A stretch of DNA of 64,000 nucleotides from JACMLD01 sp047602295. Its GTDB lineage: Bacteria; Bacteroidota; Bacteroidia; Chitinophagales; Chitinophagaceae. The first letter of the stretch is position 1, and every line of letters starts with the position of its first letter. This document shows positions 18,711 to 26,721 of this stretch, piece after piece. A program made the position numbers and the translations under genes. The stretch covers positions 2,108,001 through 2,172,000 of the forward strand of contig JASGHP010000001.1 in the NCBI GenBank assembly GCA_047602295.1, read 5' to 3'. The notes below the pieces were generated by a model. The model saw only the letters and a program-made list of their open reading frames with translations, was not told where the DNA came from and made no database searches.

Positions 18711-19145
18711 ATGGCACAATACCCAATTCCGAAATTTCATTTCCAGGTAGACTGGGGCGGAACCAGAATAGGTTTTTCTGAAGTAAGTGGTCTGGATGTA
18801 TCAACTGATGTGATTGAATACCGCGATGGTGCAAGCCCTGAGTATCATAAAATAAAAATGCCGGGCATGCAAAAGTTCTCCAACATTACTTTAAAGCGTG
18901 GCACTTTTAAAGGCGATAATGATTTTTATAACTGGTATAATACCATTGCCCTGAATACAGTTGAGCGTAGAGATCTGGTAATCTCATTGCTGAATGAAAG
19001 CCATGAACCAGTAGTGGTGTGGAAAATAAAAAATGCTTTCCCTGTAAAAGTGCAATCAACTGATTTAAAGGCAGACGGCAATGAAGTGGCGATTGAAACA
19101 ATGGAGATTGCGCATGAAGGATTAACCATCCAAAACGAAGGATAA
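18711..19145 (+). CDS. Inner tube protein 1 (Pvc1/Afp1-like, gp19 fold)
   Basis: 144 residues. Typical Hcp/gp19-like tube pattern: PIPKFHFQVDWGGTRIGFSEVSGLD, EYRDGASPEYHKIKMPGMQKFSNITLKRGTF near residues 40-70, and VVWKIKNAFPVKVQSTDLKADGNEVAIETMEIAHEGL at the end. It polymerises as hexameric rings to form the inner tube that is propelled on contraction and holds cargo in its lumen. The stop codon overlaps the next start by one base (TAATG), so the two tube genes are coupled. Confidence 0.95.
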   Translation: MAQYPIPKFHFQVDWGGTRIGFSEVSGLDVSTDVIEYRDGASPEYHKIKMPGMQKFSNITLKRGTFKGDNDFYNWYNTIALNTVERRDLVISLLNESHEPVVVWKIKNAFPVKVQSTDLKADGNEVAIETMEIAHEGLTIQNEG

Positions 19146-19594
19146 TGGCACAAAGGTATCCGCCGGTAGGCTTTCATTTTTTGGCATCGTTTGAACTGTC
19201 TCCGCAAACATCTGAAGATGCTCGGTTCCAGGAGATAAGTGGCCTGGAAGCAGAAATGGAAATGGAAATTTTTACTGAAGGAGGTGAAAATCGTTTTACA
19301 TGGCAAGTGCCCAAGCGTGCAAGGTACTCAGACATTACATTGAAGCGGGGATTGTATATAGGTTCTCCATTAATTAATTGGTGCAGGGATGCATTGGAGA
19401 ATTTTTCTTTTGCACCGGTAAACATACATATCTCACTGTTGAATGAACAGCATACGCCCATAATGACATGGTATGTAATAAAGGCTATTCCTAAAAAATG
19501 GTCCGTGTCATCTTTCAATGCAGAAGAAAACAGTATTGTAGTGGAATCTGTAACGCTTAGCTACCGGTATTTTAATGTTATCAATTCAGCCTGA
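19145..19594 (+). CDS. Inner tube protein 2 (Pvc5/Afp5-like, tube initiator)
   Basis: 149 residues, paralogue of the preceding gene: PPVGFHFLASFELSP, FQEISGLEAEMEMEIFTEGGENRFTWQVPKRARYSDITLKRGL, and the C-terminal MTWYVIKAIPKKWSVSSFNAEENSIVVESVTLSYRYF. In Afp/PVC the second tube paralogue forms the ring next to the baseplate that nucleates the tube. Placement before the DUF5908, LysM and spike genes fits that role. The initiator function is inferred from position and family. Confidence 0.92.
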   Translation: MAQRYPPVGFHFLASFELSPQTSEDARFQEISGLEAEMEMEIFTEGGENRFTWQVPKRARYSDITLKRGLYIGSPLINWCRDALENFSFAPVNIHISLLNEQHTPIMTWYVIKAIPKKWSVSSFNAEENSIVVESVTLSYRYFNVINSA

Positions 19595-19631
19595 TTGGCT
19601 ATTTCAGTAAAATCTTTTTTAAATAACAGCC

Positions 19632-19796
19632 ATGCCAATAGAAATAAAAGAATTGCACATAAAAGCCATTGTGGGTGCAAAAGAAAAACCTGGTGATTGC
19701 CTGAAGCCGGAAGACATTGCAAAATTGAAAAAAGAAATTATGAAAGACGTAACAGAAAAAGTATTGGCGAAAATGCAGCAAAAAAATGAACGATAA
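19632..19796 (+). CDS. DUF5908-family small eCIS protein (Pvc6-like position)
   Basis: 54 residues, MPIEIKELHIKAIV at the N terminus, then a short loop with Gly and Asp/Cys, and a basic-acidic amphipathic helix LKKEIMKDVTEKVLAKMQQ. This short beta-then-helix plan with the EIKEL-x-IKA-x-V opening is the DUF5908 pattern found between tube and LysM genes of eCIS loci. The stop overlaps the next start by one base (TAATG at 19794-19798). It is too short for many ORF cut-offs and easily missed. Biochemical role unknown. Confidence 0.85.
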   Translation: MPIEIKELHIKAIVGAKEKPGDCLKPEDIAKLKKEIMKDVTEKVLAKMQQKNER

Positions 19797-20470
19797 TGGC
19801 TTTCGATCTATCACAATTGGAAAAACTGTATATAATTTCTTATGCAGACCCGGGTTATAACAGAATAATCGGGCCACCCATTTTTGCGCTTATCAACCCG
19901 GAAACATATACTTATCGCTACCGGATTGATTTCAGCGATACACAAGCCCCGGGCACGTCTGCAGTAGCACTTAAGTTTAATAAAATTCCACCGCAGGAAT
20001 TCAATTTTGATTTTTTGTTTGATGGCACAGGTGTTATCAGTGATGATATAATACCGGTAGCAGATCAACTTGAACTGTTTCGCATAAGGTTATTGCAATA
20101 CCAGGGAGATATACACCGGCCTTATTACCTGAAAATCCATTGGGGAACATTGCTGTTTAAAGGTGTACTAACGGCTATGGACATAGAATTTAAATTGTTC
20201 AGCCCGGATGGTTCCCCTTTGCGTGCCGTGGCCAAATGTACATTTAAAGGTACTATTGAAGAAGGCCTGCGTGTAGCTATAGAAAATGCCATGAGCCCGG
20301 ATATTACGCATGAGCGTTTGACAACAGCTACCGATAAGCTGCCGGTAATGACGCAACGCATTTACAACGACAAAAAATATTATATAGATATTGCCCGGTT
20401 TAACCAGGTTGATAGTTTCAGAAATATAAGTAGCGGAACCCGCTTGTTTTTTCCTCCTACAGCAGAATAG
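19796..20470 (+). CDS. eCIS tube-baseplate adaptor with C-terminal LysM (Pvc7/Afp7-like)
   Basis: 224 residues. The N-terminal part (PPIFALINPETYTYRYRIDF...LKFNKIPPQEFNFDFLFDGTGV) fits the CIS tube-adaptor domain that joins spike, tube and baseplate; the middle has HRPYYLKIHWGTLLFKGVLTAMDIEFKLFSPDGSPLRAVAKCTF, which resembles T4 gp53/phage-X type adaptor strands. A LysM-like end YYIDIARFNQVDSFRNISSGTRLFFPP closes the protein. T4 gp53 and Afp7 use a LysM in the same place to glue baseplate wedges. It lies between the DUF5908 gene and the spike gene, as in PVC. Confidence 0.9.
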   Translation: MAFDLSQLEKLYIISYADPGYNRIIGPPIFALINPETYTYRYRIDFSDTQAPGTSAVALKFNKIPPQEFNFDFLFDGTGVISDDIIPVADQLELFRIRLLQYQGDIHRPYYLKIHWGTLLFKGVLTAMDIEFKLFSPDGSPLRAVAKCTFKGTIEEGLRVAIENAMSPDITHERLTTATDKLPVMTQRIYNDKKYYIDIARFNQVDSFRNISSGTRLFFPPTAE

Positions 20471-20478
20471 ATACAACT

Positions 20479-22227
20479 ATGCCAACAGCAGAAAGGATCA
20501 TACCCACTATACAAAATCCAGACCTGGTTACTATTACCATTTTGGTAGATGGCAATGAAGTGTCTAAACAGTATCATGTGGTATCTGTATCAATTCGCTC
20601 TGCTATAAATAAAATACCTGGTGCCACCTTAAGCATTGTAGACGGCGAACCTAACCAGGAAGATTTTTCTATTAGCGATAACGGTGATTTTCTGCCAGGG
20701 AAAAAGATTGAAATACAATTTGGCTATCACAGCGAACAGTCAACCGTTTTTAAAGGAGTCATAGTATCCAATACACACAATATTGACAGTAATGGTGCAG
20801 AGCTGAAAATAGAATGCAGGGATGAAACGGTAAAGATGACGGTTAATAAAAGCAACCGTCACCTGAATGATGTAACAGACAGTGATGTAATTAACCAGTT
20901 ACTAAGCGATAATAATATTACTGGTGCAGATATAGAAGATTCCACCAACAAACATGAGCAACTGCTGCAAAGCAATGTGTCTGACTGGGATTTTATGGTG
21001 AGTCGTGCAGATGTTAGCGGAATGATCTGCGTAATCACCAATGGTGTTTTATCTGTAAGAAAGCCAAAGCTTGATGATGATGTGAAGCTGCAATTATTAT
21101 ACGGTGCAGATATCCTGGAATTTCATGCAGACATGGATGCACGTACGCAGACAGATTCTGTTAAGGCGATGAATTGGGATGCCGAAAACCAGGAAGTAGT
21201 AACCACAGAAAGTGAAGACAGCAATGCACCGGAAGAAGGTGAATTTACAAGAACAGATTTGGCTGCAGTAACTGATCAGCCGATGGAGATGCGAAGCGCT
21301 GCCACTTTTACCAAAGAAGAAGCGCAGTCCATTGCCAATGCAAAAAAATTGCGCCAGGATTTATCTAAAATAAAAGCCAGGGTGAAATACCAGGGCACTG
21401 TAATCGCCCAGCCTGGTGATTTTGTAACGGTTGATGGTGTTGGAAAAAATTTTAATGGAAAAGCTTTTGTAACTGGCGTACAGCACGAATATGCAGATGG
21501 TGATTGGACGACAGAAGCAACCCTTGGCTGGAATGAACAATTTTTTGCAGAGGAAACAAATCCTACGCAAGCGGCATCGGCTACCGGTCAATTTTCGTCT
21601 ATGCATGGACTGCAGATTGGCATTGTTACCAGTATTGAAGATGCCAATGGGCAATACCGTGTAAAGATTAGACTGCCAATGGTGAATAGCCAGGACGATG
21701 GCATTTATGCAAGAGTGTCTACACTGGATGCAGGCGACGGACGCGGTACATTTTTCAGACCGGAAGTGAGTGATGAAGTGCTGGTGGGTTTTATAAATGA
21801 TGATCCTAAGAACCCGGTGATATTGGGCATGCTACACAGCAGCGCAAAACCGGCGCCGTTGGAACCAGAAGATAGTAACCCGGAAAAAGGGTACGTATCA
21901 CGTTCAAAGATCAAACTGATTTTTAATGACGATAAGAAAAGTGTTCATATAGAAACACCCGGTGGAAGAGTATTTGAGATGAACGATGAAGAAGGCAGCA
22001 TAAAACTGAACGATGCAGACGGCAACAAGATTGTGATGGATAGCAGCGGGGTAACGGTTGAAGCAAATACAAGTCTAACGTTGAAAGCAGGCAGCACACT
22101 TTCTGTAGAAGCGCCACAGATAAGCATTAAAGCAGACACAAACTTAAGCATGGAAGGTAGTGGAGGCACCAGCGTAAACAGCAGTGGCGTTACAGAGATA
22201 AAAGGATCGCTGGTGAAGATTAATTAA
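20479..22227 (+). CDS. VgrG-like spike/hub protein (Pvc8/Afp8-like)
   Basis: 582 residues. N-terminal two thirds form the gp27-like hub (phage tail protein D fold; VSDWDFMVSRADVSGMICV, KARVKYQGTVIAQPGDFVTVDGVG). From about residue 380 comes the gp5-type OB fold (GLQIGIVTSIEDANGQYRVKIRLPM...YARVSTLDAGDGRGTFFRPEVSDEVLVGFINDDPKNPVILGML) and then a triple-stranded beta-helix with short repeats (INDADGNKIVMDSSG-like, SLTLKAGSTLSVEAPQISIKAD). It trimerises to form the central spike under the tube. The C terminus ends in the beta-helix; there is no enzymatic extension, so it is a structural spike tipped by the PAAR protein. Confidence 0.95.
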   Translation: MPTAERIIPTIQNPDLVTITILVDGNEVSKQYHVVSVSIRSAINKIPGATLSIVDGEPNQEDFSISDNGDFLPGKKIEIQFGYHSEQSTVFKGVIVSNTHNIDSNGAELKIECRDETVKMTVNKSNRHLNDVTDSDVINQLLSDNNITGADIEDSTNKHEQLLQSNVSDWDFMVSRADVSGMICVITNGVLSVRKPKLDDDVKLQLLYGADILEFHADMDARTQTDSVKAMNWDAENQEVVTTESEDSNAPEEGEFTRTDLAAVTDQPMEMRSAATFTKEEAQSIANAKKLRQDLSKIKARVKYQGTVIAQPGDFVTVDGVGKNFNGKAFVTGVQHEYADGDWTTEATLGWNEQFFAEETNPTQAASATGQFSSMHGLQIGIVTSIEDANGQYRVKIRLPMVNSQDDGIYARVSTLDAGDGRGTFFRPEVSDEVLVGFINDDPKNPVILGMLHSSAKPAPLEPEDSNPEKGYVSRSKIKLIFNDDKKSVHIETPGGRVFEMNDEEGSIKLNDADGNKIVMDSSGVTVEANTSLTLKAGSTLSVEAPQISIKADTNLSMEGSGGTSVNSSGVTEIKGSLVKIN

Positions 22228-22261
22228 GGATTGATTGCGAAAAGCTCTTTTAATAATTAAT

Positions 22262-22460
22262 TAAAAGCATGTTGCTATAGCGAGGGGCTATACCCCTTGC
22301 ATTGGTATTGCGCCCTTTCAGGGCTTGAAGTAACTAGTTCCGAAGGAGCGTAATATGCTAACGACGGGCATAGCCCGTCGAAACGCCGAATAAAGATCTA
22401 CTGGTGAAGAGTGCGACGCAACGATGCTTAATAGTAATTCAACTGCCGGGTTCATAAAAA
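22262..22460. repeat. REP-like composite element inside the eCIS operon
   Basis: A non-coding spacer between spike and PAAR genes, much longer than others in the operon. It holds three small hairpins in a row: AGGGGCTATACCCCT near 22278, GCCCTTTCAGGGC near 22311 and the perfect 8-3-8 stem CGACGGGC-ATA-GCCCGTCG at 22362-22380. It then has a segment AAGAGTGCGACGCAACGATG (from 22407) that recurs at 51185. This looks like a mobile REP/BIME-type element inserted in the operon. Confidence 0.7.
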
Positions 22461-22470
22461 AAATAAAAAA

Positions 22471-22761
22471 ATGGCATTTGCAGCACGGATATCAGATATG
22501 CATGTGTGTCCGATGGTAACGGGGGTAGTGCCGCATGTGGGCGGGCCGGTGTTGCCACCTGGTTGTGTAACGGTATTGATAGGCAATATACCGGCAGCAA
22601 GAGTGGGAGATATGTGCGTGTGCACAGGACCGCCCGATTCTATCATTTTAGGTTCATCAACCGTATTGATAGGAGGCATGCCCGCCGCAAGAATGGGAGA
22701 TATGACAGCGCATGGCGGATCAATTGTAGGGGGCTGTCCAACAGTAATAATAGGAGGTTAA
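22471..22761 (+). CDS. PAAR-domain spike tip protein (Pvc10/Afp10-like)
   Basis: 96 residues consisting only of a PAAR repeat domain. Visible units: MHVCPMVTGVVPHVGGPVLPPG, then VLIGNIPAARVGDMCVCTGPPD and VLIGGMPAARMGDMTAHGG, with histidines and cysteines placed to bind the apical metal. PAAR proteins cap the beta-helical spike and sharpen it for membrane piercing. There is no fused effector. The gene lies 243 bases after the spike gene, across a repeat element, and 4 bases before gp25, so it is in the same operon if the element does not terminate transcription. Confidence 0.95.
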   Translation: MAFAARISDMHVCPMVTGVVPHVGGPVLPPGCVTVLIGNIPAARVGDMCVCTGPPDSIILGSSTVLIGGMPAARMGDMTAHGGSIVGGCPTVIIGG

Positions 22762-22765
22762 AACT

Positions 22766-23179
22766 ATGGCAATAACAAAATCATTTTTAGGAACCGGCTG
22801 GGGATTTCCGCCTTCATTTAGTAATAAGAGCTTGCAGGTAGGAATGCTGAGCGATGAAGCCGATATACAGAGCAGCCTGGAAATTTTATTGTCTACCCGC
22901 CAGCGGGAGCGTGTAATGTTGCAGGATTACGGCTGCAACCTGGATGAATTGTTATTTGAACCATTAACCACCACCTTCAAAACTTATATAAAAGACCTGA
23001 TAGCAACAGCCATTTTGTATTACGAGCCAAGAATTAACGTAGATAAAATAGAATTGGATGATAGTGGTGAATTGGATGGACGGATTATTATTTCGATTGA
23101 CTATACCGTAAGGTCTACCAACTCGCGGTTCAATTTTGTGTATCCGTTTTATAAAACAGAAAGTACAGAAACAAAATAA
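22766..23179 (+). CDS. Baseplate wedge protein, gp25/Pvc9-like
   Basis: 137 residues with the gp25-like lysozyme-related fold: FLGTGWGFPPSF near the start, the DIQSSLEILLSTRQRERVMLQDYGCNLDELLFEPL block (conserved wedge signature with R-x-R-E-R and the L-x-EPL end), then a C-terminal VDKIELDDSGELDGRIIISIDYTVRSTNSRFNFVYPFY. gp25 proteins form the inner baseplate and start sheath polymerisation. Position after PAAR and before the large gpJ-like gene is canonical. Confidence 0.94.
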   Translation: MAITKSFLGTGWGFPPSFSNKSLQVGMLSDEADIQSSLEILLSTRQRERVMLQDYGCNLDELLFEPLTTTFKTYIKDLIATAILYYEPRINVDKIELDDSGELDGRIIISIDYTVRSTNSRFNFVYPFYKTESTETK

Positions 23180-23196
23180 TTTTTCATTACAGCATT

Positions 23197-26100
23197 ATGC
23201 CTTGTACAGATAAAAATCCATTGACGCGTGAGGGCACCAGCCTTTTAACCAGGGTGCTGGATGCTTTGTCCACCGGCTTTGCAATGCCAGACGAAAGGCA
23301 AGCAGAAGACATTGTGCTGTTTGCAAAAAGATATGGCCGCTGCCTCAATTATTTTAATGATAGCAATACAGCAGATGGCACATGGGATGTGTTGATGCAG
23401 GCAGATGTAAGCGTGGCAATGGCAACACTCACACGCATTGATGCGCAGGCGATTGGTAATTATAAAAAGTTGTTGTATAAAAATATTTCATTGGCTACCA
23501 CCGATGCTGATGCTAAACGCAGTTTCAAATATTTATTCGATTTGATTTTTTCATTGGCTTTGCTGATAGACAAGCAATACCAGCAATTGCCGGATGATTT
23601 TGAATACAAAAATATATTGAGGGATATCATCATCAACAAACTGCAACAGCCGCTTGCCAATATTGAAAAGTTATTTAATGATTTTAAGGTAGCAGCTTTG
23701 CTTGATTATACAGTAACTGAACTGGATAGCGATGCGCCAGTTACAATTGTATCTGACGAGAATTTCGCCCGTACAAAACTCGGCACAGAGTGGCAGTCGG
23801 CTACAGCTTCAATTAATATTACGCTTCCATCTTTACCTACCGCTCGGGAAAACATTGTATACATTACCAATCATAATTTGTTTGATGCACAGTTGTCTTT
23901 GTTTTTAAATGGCGTGGCATCATTGGTGCAGGGAGCAGAAAAACGTTTCCAGGATACGCTAACAAATTATCCGCAGCATACACCACATTATGCATTGTTT
24001 CTTGCTTTTATTGAATTGTTTAGTCACGAGCAGGACGCTTTAAATACCTACACGCAACGGCATATTGATTTTTATTACAAAGATGTATTGCAGTTGCAAA
24101 ACAAAGCAGCTGAACCAGACAATGCACATCTTGTGTTTGAACTGCAGAAACCGGTTGATGAACATCGTTTGTTGAAAGGAACTTTGTTCAAAGGCGGAAA
24201 AGACATTGCAGGAAAAGAAATCAGCTATACACTTACAGATGATATTGTATTGAATAAAGCCACTGTAGCGCAAATACATTCAGTACAGATAATACATGGT
24301 AGTAAAGATGTTCTTAAAGCATCGCCCATTGCTAACTCAGATGACGGACAAGGCGCTAAAATAACAGCCGTAGATCAAAGCTGGTTTACGTATGGAGATC
24401 CAACAAAGATTAAGAATGCCAATGCAGGTTTTGCTATTGCTTCCAACATGTTCTTCCTGAATGAAGGTACACGCACCATAACCATAACTGCCCATTTTGC
24501 ACAGCCAGTACCAGGCATCGGTACGGGTTCATTGTATAATCTTAGTTGCTTTACAGCGCAATACACTGGAAAAAAGAAATGGGAAGATGCACCCGCTCCT
24601 TCTGTAAGCAGCAATGCGGCTGGTACGCAATTGCAATTTACTATAACATTAAGCCCAGATGCTGCTGCTGTATTGCCTTATGATGAAAAGATTCACCAGC
24701 GTGGTATGGAGTTGACACTTCCTGTTATTGCTATTTACTTAAACCAGGATGCTGCTAACGCTATTCCGTATACACTGCTTTGCAACAAAGAATTATCGTC
24801 TGTAAACATAGCTGTTGATGTTAGCGGTGTAAAAGATTTGATGCTGAGCAACGATAATGGTGTAATTGATGCATCCAAACCTTTTAAACCGTTTGGAGAT
24901 TTTCCTGATACCGGTGCCGGCTTTTATTTGGGTAGCAAAGAGATTTTTCAAAAAGAACTTTCTTTTATAGAGCTGGAAACAAGTTGGAAAACATCTCCCG
25001 GAACAATATTGAATGCAACCGCCAACTACCTGCGGCAAAGTGAATTTGATGGCAATTCATACAATATGTCAACAGGTGTGAATGCAAACAGCATTAGTTT
25101 CTCCGGCGGCAATAGCGCATTTATTCCAACAGCAATTGATTTTAGCAAGAATGAAAAAATTACCGCCAATGCGTTGGAAGGTTTTCTGCGAGTGAAACTG
25201 AATTCATCTACCTATTCTCTCGCCACTCATTTAAGTAATGTAAGCGCAAAGTTGAGCCAGACAAAGCTAACAGGTGCGTCTCCCAATTTTACCCTTACTG
25301 TTCCGGCCACACCGGTGCCTGCTGAATTAGTATTGAATAATTTCTCTGTGCATTACGAAGCGGCTACCACTATTTCATTTGCTGCCAATGCACCTGCCAA
25401 CAATCATTTGTTTTATCAATTGAATGCATTTGGTTTTGCCCGTGTAAACAATGCATTGGTAGATAATACAGCTTCAGTAGAAAATGCACAGCGCATAAGT
25501 TTATTGCAGGATATTACACACGAAGGTGAATTGTATATAGGATTGGAGAATGCAGCACCGGATATGGTGGTAACCATTCTTTTTGAAGTAGCGGAAGGCA
25601 GCAGCAATCCATTGCGTGATGTTGAAACACTTAACTGGTTCTATCTCTCTTCCAATAACAACTGGAAACAGGTAAGCACTGAAAATATTATAGACAATAC
25701 CAACAACTTTACACAGTCTGGCATTGTGGTGATAACATTGGCAAGAGATGCTGGTGATAACAATACTTTGCTGGAGCAGGGGCTTCACTGGATAAAAGTT
25801 ACTGCATCGCCTTATACAGATGCAGTTTGCAAAATGGTATTGATACAGGCACAGGCAGCTAAAGTGCAATTGGTGCAGGATGATATAAAGCAAATCGAAT
25901 TCAGGCAATTGCTTCCTGCTAACACTATATCAAAATTAATTGTGAGTGATGGAGCGGTGAAAAAGATTCAACAACCTTTTGATTCATTTGACGGAAGAGT
26001 GCGTGAGACAGACGATCACTTTTATGTGCGGGTAAGCGAACGCCTTCGTCACAAACAAAGAGGCATTACTATTTGGGATTACGAGCATATTATACTGGAA

Positions 26101-26721
26101 AAATTTCAACAGGTATTCAAAGTGAAATGTATAAACCAGGCAGGTTTTTATACAGAAGCAGGCGAAGACGTTTTTTGTGAAAATTACCCCGGCCATGTTT
26201 CTGTAATTACCATCCCTAATCAAATCAATGCCAGCAATGCCAATCCATTGAGACCTTATACACCAGTTGGGTTGCTTAATAACATAAATAATTACCTGTT
26301 AACCATTATATCGCCATTTGTAAAACTGCATGTAAAGAATCCGCAGTTTGAAGAGATTCAGTTGGATTTTGAAGTGCAGTTTTATGAACACCTTGATCAG
26401 GCTTTCTATCTAAAATTATTGAACACAGAAATAGAACAATATCTCTGCCCCTGGGCGTATAACCATGTCAGTGAGATTTCTTTTGGTGGCATCATATACA
26501 AAAGTGCCTTGTTGAATTTTGTAGAAGAAAGACCTTATGTTGATTTTGTAACCTGTTTTAAGATGAACCACTTCATTAAAAGAGATGCAACCGGCACAAC
26601 TGTATTGATGGATGTGGAACAGGCAGTTGCGTCTACGGCCCGCTCTATACTGGTTTCCTATTTTGATGAAGTAAATAATATAAAGCACAAGATTGTTTCA
26701 CCTGCAACCTGTACATGCTGA
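23197..26721 (+). CDS. Large baseplate protein, gpJ/Pvc11-like
   Basis: 1,174 residues. Opening MPCTDKNPLTREGTSLLTRVLDALS and the C-terminal part DFVTCFKMNHFI... fit the Bacteroidota baseplate J (gp6/Pvc11) class. The middle, with QDALNTYTQRHIDFYYKDVLQL (J-like core near residue 275) and beta-rich domains, is greatly extended compared with phage gpJ (about 300 residues). Near residues 940-990 comes the second core part, RVRETDDHFYVRVSERLRHKQRGITIWDYEHIILEKFQQVFKVKC, which is the classic gpJ C-terminal wedge segment. It builds the wedge ring with the next gene product. Its end overlaps the next start by one base. Confidence 0.88.
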   Translation: MPCTDKNPLTREGTSLLTRVLDALSTGFAMPDERQAEDIVLFAKRYGRCLNYFNDSNTADGTWDVLMQADVSVAMATLTRIDAQAIGNYKKLLYKNISLATTDADAKRSFKYLFDLIFSLALLIDKQYQQLPDDFEYKNILRDIIINKLQQPLANIEKLFNDFKVAALLDYTVTELDSDAPVTIVSDENFARTKLGTEWQSATASINITLPSLPTARENIVYITNHNLFDAQLSLFLNGVASLVQGAEKRFQDTLTNYPQHTPHYALFLAFIELFSHEQDALNTYTQRHIDFYYKDVLQLQNKAAEPDNAHLVFELQKPVDEHRLLKGTLFKGGKDIAGKEISYTLTDDIVLNKATVAQIHSVQIIHGSKDVLKASPIANSDDGQGAKITAVDQSWFTYGDPTKIKNANAGFAIASNMFFLNEGTRTITITAHFAQPVPGIGTGSLYNLSCFTAQYTGKKKWEDAPAPSVSSNAAGTQLQFTITLSPDAAAVLPYDEKIHQRGMELTLPVIAIYLNQDAANAIPYTLLCNKELSSVNIAVDVSGVKDLMLSNDNGVIDASKPFKPFGDFPDTGAGFYLGSKEIFQKELSFIELETSWKTSPGTILNATANYLRQSEFDGNSYNMSTGVNANSISFSGGNSAFIPTAIDFSKNEKITANALEGFLRVKLNSSTYSLATHLSNVSAKLSQTKLTGASPNFTLTVPATPVPAELVLNNFSVHYEAATTISFAANAPANNHLFYQLNAFGFARVNNALVDNTASVENAQRISLLQDITHEGELYIGLENAAPDMVVTILFEVAEGSSNPLRDVETLNWFYLSSNNNWKQVSTENIIDNTNNFTQSGIVVITLARDAGDNNTLLEQGLHWIKVTASPYTDAVCKMVLIQAQAAKVQLVQDDIKQIEFRQLLPANTISKLIVSDGAVKKIQQPFDSFDGRVRETDDHFYVRVSERLRHKQRGITIWDYEHIILEKFQQVFKVKCINQAGFYTEAGEDVFCENYPGHVSVITIPNQINASNANPLRPYTPVGLLNNINNYLLTIISPFVKLHVKNPQFEEIQLDFEVQFYEHLDQAFYLKLLNTEIEQYLCPWAYNHVSEISFGGIIYKSALLNFVEERPYVDFVTCFKMNHFIKRDATGTTVLMDVEQAVASTARSILVSYFDEVNNIKHKIVSPATCTC

